A stretch of 47,829 nt of DNA from Oscillospiraceae bacterium (GTDB lineage: Bacteria > Bacillota > Clostridia > Oscillospirales > CAG-272), in contig SVRY01000017.1 in the NCBI GenBank assembly GCA_015064585.1, forward strand, positions 1 to 47,829. Direction: 5' to 3'. Of this stretch, positions 32,876 through 41,000 are shown in pieces. A program made the translations under genes and the position numbers. Positions within the stretch are counted from its first letter, which is position 1; each line of letters starts with the position of its first letter. The notes under the pieces are model-generated. The model ran no database searches, was not told the DNA's origin, and saw nothing but the letters and a program-made list of their open reading frames with translations.

Positions 32876-33664
32876 TTAAATTACCCGCTTGATCTTCTTT
32901 CTTTCTCGAAAACCATGAAACAGCGGTACTTCTTTGCCCTCCATACGGTTAGCTATGTTTTCAAACGCAGCTACAATATCGCCACGCAAACTGTCATACA
33001 AAGACCCCTTTTCCTGTGCTCTTCCTAAGTAATAGTGGAAAGGAATCACGCCAATGAGTCTGGTATAAGTTTGATCAATAATCTGCACGATACTGCTTCG
33101 GTCTTCTTTGGAATAAGACCTTAGATCCGAAAGGTCAAAATAATTGATAATCAATCTAGGATCCACTCCGCGATCATATAACTCAGCAGCCGTCTTTTCA
33201 GCCGCACGAATGGCGGTGGGCTGATTCGTGGTGATTACCAATGCACCGGTGGATACCGAAGCCGCATATTGAAAGGATTTTCCAAGATCACCCGGTGTAT
33301 CCAAGAAAATATAGTCCGGGTGCAATAGTTCCTTTGCTGTCTCGATCAATATACGAAAGCCGTCGGGAGTAATCTCTGCGCCTCCGTCTTCGGGAGCCGC
33401 CAGTAAATAAAGGCCCTCGGTTTGGGGATACTTTACAATAGCATTTCCCAAATTTGTACGACCTGCAACCACATCTGCTGCATGAAAAACAATGCTGTCT
33501 TGCAGTCCCATAATCAAATCCAAACAATGAATATTATAATCGCAGTCGCAAAGCAATACACGCTTTCCGCTTTTGGCAAGGGCAAGCCCAAGGTTGGCGC
33601 AAACCGTGGATTTTCCCACACCGCCCTTGCAGGAGGTAACCATGACAATTTTACACTTGCTCAT
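32876..33664 (-). CDS. MinD/ParA-family P-loop ATPase
   Basis: 262 residues. Deviant Walker A CKGGVGKSTVCANLG (Lys13 and Lys18), switch I-type DCDYNIHCLDLIMGL, Walker B-like YIFLDTPGDLG near residue 120, and the VITTNQPTAIRAA segment are those of MinD-type ATPases. The C-terminus (GFRERKKIKRVI) is basic but short of the clear amphipathic membrane-targeting helix of division MinD, and no minC or minE is next to it. So a role in placing some other complex, or a divergent septum-site MinD, are both possible. It is the first gene of a two-gene operon with the MGS-like gene and has its own promoter inside an inverted repeat (33695-33737). Confidence 0.82.
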   Translation of the reverse strand: MSKCKIVMVTSCKGGVGKSTVCANLGLALAKSGKRVLLCDCDYNIHCLDLIMGLQDSIVFHAADVVAGRTNLGNAIVKYPQTEGLYLLAAPEDGGAEITPDGFRILIETAKELLHPDYIFLDTPGDLGKSFQYAASVSTGALVITTNQPTAIRAAEKTAAELYDRGVDPRLIINYFDLSDLRSYSKEDRSSIVQIIDQTYTRLIGVIPFHYYLGRAQEKGSLYDSLRGDIVAAFENIANRMEGKEVPLFHGFRERKKIKRVI

Positions 33665-33694
33665 ACCAATACGTATAACCCGTCCTGTTCCTAA

Positions 33695-33737
33695 CTTGAC
33701 AAGAATATCATATCATATTTCGCATTGACTTGTCAAG
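33695..33737 (-). promoter_or_regulatory. Promoter framed by a 9-bp inverted repeat, before the minD-like gene
   Basis: Minus strand: TTGACA (33736-33731), 18-base spacer, TATGAT (33712-33707). CTTGACAAG (33695-33703) and CTTGTCAAG (33729-33737) are perfect reverse complements at either end of the promoter; one arm contains the -35. This fits repressor or looping control, or a DNA hairpin. Confidence 0.6.
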
Positions 33738-33772
33738 GGGTTATTCACTTTTTGGGTAAAATTCTTATAAAC

Positions 33773-33830
33773 TTTTCCATTTATATATGCTATAACAACA
33801 AAAATGATATTTTTTTAACAATGTTTTTTT
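33773..33830 (+). repeat. Direct repeat flanking the pilus operon, left copy (decayed promoter)
   Basis: About 58 bases match 43512-43568 at roughly 86 percent, including CATTTATATATGCTATAA, CAAAAATGA and ATTTTTTTAAC. The right copy is the live promoter and ribosome site of the PTS gene; here the -35, the T of TATAAT and the GAGG are lost. The rest of 33838-33907 holds nothing I recognise. Confidence 0.7.
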
Positions 33831-33907
33831 CAAATGGACTACGAATTTTGTCTTAATAATGACGTTATCCCACGAGAAACTGCTCCAAAAAATATTCAAT
33901 GCTTTCC

Positions 33908-34498
33908 TTACTTTACAGACACATCGCAGTAAACCACTGTATAATCAAAATCAAGACTATTCTTTGCAAAGATGGTCAGTGCTGTTTTTTCTTTGCAAAG
34001 ATTTTCGGTGGATACGTCCTTTACGCGGCGGATACTGCTGACACTGTAAGCATAGCGCACGCCCAGTGTGTCGGTTATATAGACTGTCTGGCCGATGGAG
34101 ATTTCACCGATAAAATCAAGCTGTCCGTCGTTATCACTGCCGCCGATGATCAACGTGCCGTTATACAGACTGCCAAGATACCGACATGGGAAGCAAACGG
34201 TTTTTTCGCCATCCCATTTTGCGTAAATAGGCAGTTTACTTTCGTACGCGGGCACTTCTATGATACCCACAAAACTGTTTCCATTCACTTCAATTGCAGA
34301 CATGGCGGCATTTTGGCGGTCATCGAGTGCACCACTGCTCACCTCGGGCATCAACGTATAAAGGGTCTCTACCGTCTTTTTCGCATACTTTGCATTTTGA
34401 CTTATGCTGTAACGCATCCAAACGAAATAACCTGCGGCACCCGCAATCAACAGCACCCCCAGCACCAGCAAGATCAGAGTCAGCCGTTTTCCTTTCAT
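33908..34498 (-). CDS. Sortase-fold protein without catalytic His, Cys and Arg (pseudo-sortase)
   Basis: 196 residues: an N-terminal membrane helix (LTLILLVLGVLLIAGAAGYF) and an extracellular sortase-like beta-barrel (~73-196). It aligns with active relatives of the same type, in which the region after a P-C-R-Y segment reads AGH; here PCRYLGSLYNG is kept but LIIGGSDND replaces the histidine with Ser121. The usual LTLFTC strand is LTIFAK (Lys179 for Cys), and no Arg follows in DFDYTVVYC. So it cannot be a transpeptidase; it could be a structural or housekeeping partner of pilus assembly or anchoring. Start ATG 34498 (not the upstream ATG at 34519) overlaps the stop of the minor pilin gene as ATGA and has GGAGG before it. 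Last gene of the pilus operon. Confidence 0.75.
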   Translation of the reverse strand: MKGKRLTLILLVLGVLLIAGAAGYFVWMRYSISQNAKYAKKTVETLYTLMPEVSSGALDDRQNAAMSAIEVNGNSFVGIIEVPAYESKLPIYAKWDGEKTVCFPCRYLGSLYNGTLIIGGSDNDGQLDFIGEISIGQTVYITDTLGVRYAYSVSSIRRVKDVSTENLCKEKTALTIFAKNSLDFDYTVVYCDVSVK

Positions 34499-35409
34499 AT
34501 GCCCACCCTCCGGCGCCATGCCGCCACAAGGACCAAAGTGATCCCAAGTACACCGGCAATCAAAAGATAGGCGTGTGGCAGGGTAGTATCCCCTGTCTGG
34601 GGCGGTTCTTCATTCCCGTCATACACGTTGGTTATCACGATCGTGGTATCAAATTCCTCTACCGATACAGTATAATATTCGGCAACATAACGCTCCACCG
34701 CCTGCCATTTTGCACCGTCATCCGGCGCTGTCCAACTGTAGCACCAATTGTTTTCCGCAGTCAAAACTTGACTTGACTGAAGAACGCCATCCTTGAAAAT
34801 ATCCACCGTTACGCCTTCGGGTCGCAGATCGGTATACGAGCTGTCCTTCCACTGCTTTACTACTTTATAACTCTGCTGCGCCGGTTCGCTTATAAACTGT
34901 TCGCATTTGGGATAAGCTGTCACGTCATATAGATAATTTCCGTCCTCTTCAGGATAAGGAATCACTGTCAAAAACGTTTCAAATACAGTCACAGTACTTC
35001 CCTTTTCGGCTCTCACAGAAAGGGTCAAATACATACCGGGCTGCAGATTTTCAAAACACACAAAGCCTTCTTGATCGGTTATTTGGCTTTGGGTAGCCGA
35101 AATTTCGTCCGCTGCAATATAGGCGGCAAAGGTGGTGGCAATTCTGCGCCACTGACTTTGGCTTTGAATCCCTTCGATATTGATCGGGTATTTGCTAAAT
35201 ATTCCAGTTAAGCTGTATTCCCCATTTTTCAAAACCTGCGCAACACGATAGGTTTGGACAGTCAGATCAGGAAACACTTCTTCACCGTAGCGGTACTGCA
35301 AGGTAAGCGAGGAGCTTCGCTGCGTATCAATGGGTTCTGCCCATGCAGCAAAGGACAAAAGACAAAAAGATATGCATATAAATGCCATGAATGCCGCTGT
35401 TTTTTTCAT
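34495..35409 (-). CDS. Minor (basal) pilin with Cna-B domain and sorting signal
   Basis: 304 residues. Signal peptide 1-22 (ending SFAAWAE). Residues ~25-165 form a first beta-domain (ending PYPEEDGNYLYDVTAYPK, like the pilin YPK motif), and ~170-260 a Cna-B-type domain (YKVVKQWKD, VTVDIFKDG, WCYSWTAP, VVITNVYDG-like). The end is a cell-wall sorting signal: PPQTG (~268-272), hydrophobic helix, RRRVGI. PxTG variants are typical of basal pilins linked by a class C or housekeeping sortase. Start: ATG 35409 follows AATGGAGATTAAT; a longer frame to 35442 runs through hairpin E of the leader and is not credible. The leader at 35410-35591 is the third copy of the structured element, so this gene may be regulated apart from the rest of the operon. 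Confidence 0.85.
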   Translation of the reverse strand: MKKTAAFMAFICISFCLLSFAAWAEPIDTQRSSSLTLQYRYGEEVFPDLTVQTYRVAQVLKNGEYSLTGIFSKYPINIEGIQSQSQWRRIATTFAAYIAADEISATQSQITDQEGFVCFENLQPGMYLTLSVRAEKGSTVTVFETFLTVIPYPEEDGNYLYDVTAYPKCEQFISEPAQQSYKVVKQWKDSSYTDLRPEGVTVDIFKDGVLQSSQVLTAENNWCYSWTAPDDGAKWQAVERYVAEYYTVSVEEFDTTIVITNVYDGNEEPPQTGDTTLPHAYLLIAGVLGITLVLVAAWRRRVGI

Positions 35410-35591
35410 ATTAATCTCCATTCTGATGCATAGCATCAGCATAAATAGTGCAATTGAATTTTTGTACCACCGTGTGGCACAAATGGGGCCGAGATAGGAA
35501 AATTTTCTAAAACTTGCTTCACATTATTTCCCCATATTTGGAGTGTGCATTGATAAGTGCGATTAACCGCAATTTTTTACGCTGTCACTCC
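35410..35591 (-). ncRNA. Structured 5' leader element, copy 3 (before minor pilin)
   Basis: Fills the whole gap between the sortase and minor pilin genes, read on the minus strand. Hairpin C is GTGCCAC-ACG-GTGGTAC (35480-35464), D GCA-CTATTTA-TGC (35451-35439), E CTGATGC-TAT-GCATCAG (35439-35423), then AATGGAGATTAAT and ATG. The linker ACAAAAATTCAATTG matches copy 1 almost base for base, while the stems differ but pair. The 5' part keeps TCGCACTTATCAATG (against TTGCATTTATCAATT in copy 2) inside a GGAGTG/CACTCC stem (35591-35586 with 35545-35540). This is an internal operon leader, so it would act on the last two genes only. Confidence 0.55.
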
Positions 35592-36419
35592 TTACTTTAT
35601 CTTAGATTGTTTTTTCACAGGTTTAAAAAACACGATCAAAATCAACACCAACAGCATGGGGAGGGCTACCACGGGAGTAACGATCAAGGTGTCCACCTTG
35701 TATCCATCCGCTGTAATGTATATGTTCTTTTGTTGAATGGAGTCTACACGCACCCCGCGCACCAATAATCGCTGTGTGTTGATGCCGTAGGGTGTGCAGG
35801 TAAGCAGAGTGCAATATTCCTTGTCTTGTTCAATGCCAAGTAAGCTTAGATCATCGGGTTCTACAATACGGATCTGATCCACCTGATAGATAATAATTCG
35901 ATCCAGTATCGTTATTTGAAAGGTGTCGCCAAGCTCCATACGGTCAAGATCGGTAAACAGTTTGGCGGAAGGTAATCCGCGATGCGCCGATACAACAATA
36001 TGTGTTCCGAGTCCCCCCACCGGCAAAGATGAGCCCTTCAAATGACCGATGGCAGTACTGAGTACAGCATCGGAAGTACCGTGATACAAAGGCAACTCGA
36101 TTCCGATCTTTCCAATGCTCACGTAACCCATCATACCGTTTCCCGTTAGATTCAAAAGCTCGTCATACCCCTGCAGAGTGTTGTATTCAATAAGAGGATA
36201 ATCCAGTTTTTTCAGTTGCTCATTGTATTCTTCCGCCTTGGCAAAATATTTTGAGTAATCCTCTTTGGGTATACTTTGCAGCATTTTTTCATAGTCAACA
36301 ATGGCTTCACTTTGCGTAAGCGAATTCCAATAGTTACTCAGCGACGGGTATAACGCCACGGACAGACCTATGAAAAACGAAATCAGCAAAATGATGGTGG
36401 TCCATCTTCTCTTTTTCAT
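35592..36419 (-). CDS. srtC: Class C pilus sortase
   Basis: 275 residues from ATG 36419 (ribosome site AGGGAGAGG); a longer frame to 36497 begins inside a hairpin and is unlikely. N-terminal membrane helix (TTIILLISFFIGLSVALYPS), the typical class C YNE/Y repeat region, then the barrel with catalytic His in SAHRG (~145), Cys in TLLTCTPYG (~207) and Arg in TQRLLVRG (~216). A C-terminal second helix (PVVALPMLLVLILIVFF) is characteristic of class C. It polymerises the pilins by linking the LPXTG threonine of one subunit to a pilin lysine of the next. A lid (DPW/DPF-like) motif is not obvious. Located between major and minor pilin genes. Confidence 0.93.
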   Translation of the reverse strand: MKKRRWTTIILLISFFIGLSVALYPSLSNYWNSLTQSEAIVDYEKMLQSIPKEDYSKYFAKAEEYNEQLKKLDYPLIEYNTLQGYDELLNLTGNGMMGYVSIGKIGIELPLYHGTSDAVLSTAIGHLKGSSLPVGGLGTHIVVSAHRGLPSAKLFTDLDRMELGDTFQITILDRIIIYQVDQIRIVEPDDLSLLGIEQDKEYCTLLTCTPYGINTQRLLVRGVRVDSIQQKNIYITADGYKVDTLIVTPVVALPMLLVLILIVFFKPVKKQSKIK

Positions 36420-36455
36420 AAGCCTCTCCCTAGCGTTATCGCATTTCAGTGTTTT

Positions 36456-36486
36456 CGATCGGTCACGGAAAAACCGTGACCGATCG
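36456..36486 (-). other. Long hairpin between major pilin and sortase genes
   Basis: Near-perfect palindrome: CGATCGGTCACGG pairs with CCGTGACCGATCG around a five-A loop. On the minus strand no T run follows, so it is not a classical terminator. In pilus operons such a hairpin may stabilise the 3' end of abundant pilin mRNA or cut read-through into the sortase gene. Confidence 0.6.
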
Positions 36487-36500
36487 ATCTTTTTCAAAAA

Positions 36501-37982
36501 TTAATCAACCAGCTTGGACATTCTCTTCTTGGTTACCAGCAGAACACCTGCACCCAGAACGAGGATCGTACCAACGGTAATAAACATAGTGGTACCGAAG
36601 CCGCCGGTTTCGGGAAGAATGGTACCTGCCTTATTCACAACGTGCACACCGGAGCCGGTGGAGAATAAATCGTTGTTAAACGTAGCATCCAAATTCTTAT
36701 CGGAAATGATGAAAGCCTGACGGGTAGCCAGCTTATTGTAACCGGCAGGCGTAACAATCTCTTCCAGATAATACTTGCCGTTATCAAAGCCAACCAGTCT
36801 TACCATGCCGTCCTTCACGTCAATTGCAATACCCTGTTCGTCTTCTCTTGCACGGCGGTAGGTCACACCGTCATCCATCAGAACAACTGCTACTTCGTTT
36901 CCACCGATCTCAGCATCGTAGATCTTGAACTGTGCTCCGTCGATCAGAGTACCCACAGAGTTAGTCTTTACAAGGTCAAAACCGTAAGTATAGGTAACGG
37001 TGGAACTGGGAGCAGTTTCGTGGCCTTCACCAAAGGTCAAAACCGCTTCGTTGACGTTACCTGCACCGGCAATCACAGCATTTCTGTTGAGCATTGCGGA
37101 ATAGTATACAACGATCTTGTCATTGGTTTCCAGAGATTCGCAGAACTCTTCGGTAAATATAACCTCAAAAGTACAGTCAGCATCATAAGTGCTCTCGCCG
37201 CTGCCGCTTTCCTGTACAGTATATTCTGTACCTTCTGTTAGGGTAACAGTACTGATATCGCCTGCATCGGGATTTACATGCTCAACCTTTGTAACACCCT
37301 TATAAGTAAGGCCTACACCCATTTTATCGTGCAGAACAAAGTTCTCAGCACCTTCATGCACGCTGATGGTTGCACGGAAATCAACGGTCTGTCCGATATC
37401 CGCACTGTTGTTTTTGCCCCACTGCAAAGTGGAATCTTCATGAACCTGTTTTTCTATGATGGGAATCTGGTTTTTGGCATTGATGGAAGCATTGGGCTTG
37501 GTGGTAGTCAGACCGCACAGTGCACCTACTGTAGAATCTACCAGATAATATCCCAGTTCCAAATTACTGAACACGCCGGATTTATCGGTAATGACAAATT
37601 CGCCATCATTTTCGGAAGACTTTACAGGATCAATTCCGTTTTCTTTTGCATACGCAAGTGCAAGCTTGGCAAATGCTGCCACGGTTGCATCATCTTCTGC
37701 TGCAATCCAGGTAGCATATCCCTGCGCGTCAACCGCAAAGTATGCTTTGGCATCATCGGTACCGAAGAATGCTTCCCAAGTGGGTTCTACGGTATAAGAA
37801 TACACCATACTGGTTTCATCATAGCTTTCCAAATGCAGGATCTTATAGATCTCATAGGTGGATTCTTCCGAAACCCCGTTGATGGTAATGGAGCCGGATT
37901 CGGTTTCACCATCTGCAAATGCGGGAGCTGCCAGAGTCAGAATCATCATAACAGCCAATAAAAGGGTAACTAACTTTTTCAT
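36501..37982 (-). CDS. Major pilin (isopeptide-forming, LPETG-anchored)
   Basis: 493 residues. Signal peptide 1-23 (ending APAFADG). An N-terminal pilin domain (~25-175); NQIPIIEKQVHED near 175 gives the probable polymerisation lysine (Lys in the 'pilin motif' position). A D2-type domain follows (~190-340, fimbrial isopeptide formation: VDFRATISVHEGAENFVLHD), then a Cna-B domain (~345-450: YGFDLVKTNSVGTLIDGAQF, with an E-box YYLEEIVTPAGYN). LPETGG lies at ~458, then a hydrophobic helix and KKRMSKLVD. This is the shaft subunit polymerised by the neighbouring class C sortase. Strong ribosome site (GAAAGGAAAAAG) before ATG 37982. A hairpin follows the stop (36456-36486), which would suit a much higher dose of this mRNA than of the sortase. 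Confidence 0.93.
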   Translation of the reverse strand: MKKLVTLLLAVMMILTLAAPAFADGETESGSITINGVSEESTYEIYKILHLESYDETSMVYSYTVEPTWEAFFGTDDAKAYFAVDAQGYATWIAAEDDATVAAFAKLALAYAKENGIDPVKSSENDGEFVITDKSGVFSNLELGYYLVDSTVGALCGLTTTKPNASINAKNQIPIIEKQVHEDSTLQWGKNNSADIGQTVDFRATISVHEGAENFVLHDKMGVGLTYKGVTKVEHVNPDAGDISTVTLTEGTEYTVQESGSGESTYDADCTFEVIFTEEFCESLETNDKIVVYYSAMLNRNAVIAGAGNVNEAVLTFGEGHETAPSSTVTYTYGFDLVKTNSVGTLIDGAQFKIYDAEIGGNEVAVVLMDDGVTYRRAREDEQGIAIDVKDGMVRLVGFDNGKYYLEEIVTPAGYNKLATRQAFIISDKNLDATFNNDLFSTGSGVHVVNKAGTILPETGGFGTTMFITVGTILVLGAGVLLVTKKRMSKLVD

Positions 37983-38069
37983 TTTCTTTTTCCTTTCAAA
38001 AAAATTTTAATGTATTATCAGCAGATACGTTTGCGGCGCAAGGTTTTACCGCTACATAGAGGTGCCTAA

Positions 38070-41000
38070 TTACTGTTCCCTCCTTTCACGTTTGCGCCTC
38101 AACACATATCCGCATATAACCGTAGTGCACATTATTGCCCCCCCGAAGAATACGAAAGGAGCGCCGCCCTGTCCGCCGGTTGCCGGCAATTCATAGCCAT
38201 GTCCTGCACGGTTACGGTTTGTAATCGTTGTGGTATATTTTCCGGGTGCACCTTCAGTATAGTGCATATCCCCATAGAAAATTTCCCAGCCTACTTCATT
38301 CCAATGCTCAAGCACGGAATACTTGATAACATTTCCGTCATCGTCCTTATACGGCAGTCCTTCAAAGGTTACCGTCCAGCCGTTTTGCAAAGTAAGCAGC
38401 GCATACCGACCTGAATCCACACCGTTTGCATACAGCGAGATTGGAATTTGATAGGTTAAATACGCCTGAGAATTGATAATACCCAACTCCCACTTCTTAT
38501 GGATCGTAACCGAAACCTGATTGGAAACATCAATCGGAGTGTTGATAACACGGTAAACAAAGGTACCGTTCTCCACGATAATCTCTTCTTCTTTTTCCAC
38601 AAGAGGCGTGATAACGACGCCGTTCGCCTGCTCCGCAGCCGCAATGCCGGTTTGATTGACAGTGGAACCGATATAGTACTTGATATTGTTATTTGTGTAA
38701 TATATTCTGATTCCTTGCCCATCTGCCTGCTCGTACTGCATTTTCGTATTTGTCGTGCCGGTAGTGGTGATAAAATTACTACTTGTAACAGAGCCCGTAC
38801 GGTAACTGAATTGCAAAATTCTTCCCGATTGGTTTTTAAATACCACCGTTCCGTCCTGATTGACAGTTGCCGTCCAAAGTGCCAAAGGAGAAGTCTTTGC
38901 AGTTTCTTCATCCACCCAAACAAGACGGGAGGATGTGGAGGTCTGGGTTGCCAAACAGCCATACATCGTTTTTAAAACATAGACCTCACCGTTTTGGAAC
39001 GAATAGGCTTCTGCCCATACTTTTTCGCCTGTGGCGATCTTATCAACCTTCTCAATGGTAGGAACATATCCGGCATAATACGCCTCCTCCACACGGTATT
39101 CAATGGCTTCCACGTTATTTCCCTGTGCATCCACATAATACTTGGGTAGATTGGTCCAGGTGTATTCCCAGCCGTTATCCGCACCCAATTTGATCTCGCG
39201 TATGCGCCTGAAAATTCCGTCCTGCCCCTTGACCAACAAATAGAAGGTAGGCAGATCGCTCTGATGATCCTTGTCATCGTCCCATTCTTTGAAGATATCC
39301 ACTGAGGTAATTTCTCTGACCCAATCCTGCGCATTGGTAACAGTACAATATGCCTTTAAAGTTTTAACATCCACAGAAAAATTGTGAACGGTATAGCCGG
39401 GAGAGATGCCGTCTTCGCCGTCTTCCAAAATTTCAATGGTATAGGTCGCAAGCCCCTGTTGCGCCAGCGTCAGGCAAATAATGCCGTGCGCCATACTGTA
39501 ATTTGGTTTATCAGGCGGTTTGGTTTCTTTAATGAAATAAGAATATCCTGTAGTAAGCCCCCACATATGCGCGTATCCGTCCTTGACACGGAAAATATTG
39601 GTGGAGGGAAGACCACTATTATACGCCTCTTCACTGACCCAAAGCTGCGCGGGAATGGTGCACGCTTTGTCCATATACACAGAAAATTCCGCACCATCCA
39701 GCTCTTCCATTGTCAAAACATCTTCTTTGCGAAGCTCAAAATCAAATCTGGGAGAAAGGTTGAAATAGAACTGGCAGTTGGATTTCGAGGCGCCGCGTTC
39801 CAAATAATAAACAGTCAGTATATGCTCACCGGGGGCAATTCCGTAATCGGACAAATTACCAATTACTTGATTTTCACGGGTAATCACACCGGTGGTAAAG
39901 TTAATATCACCGTCTTTGATATCGTGAATGCCGCCTATATCCAGTACCAGTACCCCGTCAATTAAAATCCAAACGTCATCGTCTCCCGCAAAATGGAAAT
40001 GCATTTCATTTCCGAAAACATCCTTGTTTCCGCCGTTGCCAATCTCATCCGACAAATAGAACTTAACGTCCATGCTTATACCGAACCAGTAGTTGGTATT
40101 GACATTGTTTTCCGAATTATTTCCGCCCGAATGCGCGGAGTCATACTGGTAATGCAATGTGCCCGAAGGAAACTCACCGTTATCACCGCGATAGGTGTAG
40201 GTGGCAATACTTTGACCGTTTGTATTGGCGTAGGGAGAATTGAAGGGCAAAAAGTCGGAGTAGCCCGCATTGCCGCCATCTCTTGCTGTATCGGCAGTAC
40301 GCGACAAATAGTTATACACGTAAAATCTTCCTTCGCTTTGGTTATACGATGCCGCATTCAGCTTCGAATCGTAATAATAATAGCCGTAAAGCTCGCTGTT
40401 CGGGTTATCATCAAATTGAAACAGATAATCGCCCTCGCCCAGATAATTCTTGCCCAAAACGCCCTTCCCTGTCAGCGGATCAAATAAATTATCCGTGCCA
40501 AACAAAATTTGCGCCAGGGCAGGATTGTACAAACCGACAGTGGAGGTATCTTGGCTGTTGTTTGCCGTACCTCGATTATTGGGATAAGAAATATCGCCGC
40601 CGGCGTCGTAGTCCACAAATATATAATTCAGCGATGCTTGTCCGTTTGACAAATTTCCGTTTTGGACAATGCTCCATGTTTCACTGTGTCCCGACGCACT
40701 TACATTCACCGTAGCATTGGCAGACAGCGCATTGAAGAGAGGTCCGAAATCGAAGACTTTGGTGGTAATATACTTGCTGGTGGAAACAGTATTGATGATC
40801 TTATCGTTATACTGTCCGACATCATACGTTGCCGCCTGCCAGTCCGCATAAAACACCATATGCTCCGTTACGGTTATTTCCGCACCGGGGGCATAATACT
40901 TGCGGTTGGCAACATCATACCAGCCTCGCAGTGAATACTCATATTTAGTGGGAGAGCGCCACTGCGATGGAAGCGTTACCACGTCCCCTTCATTTACAAA

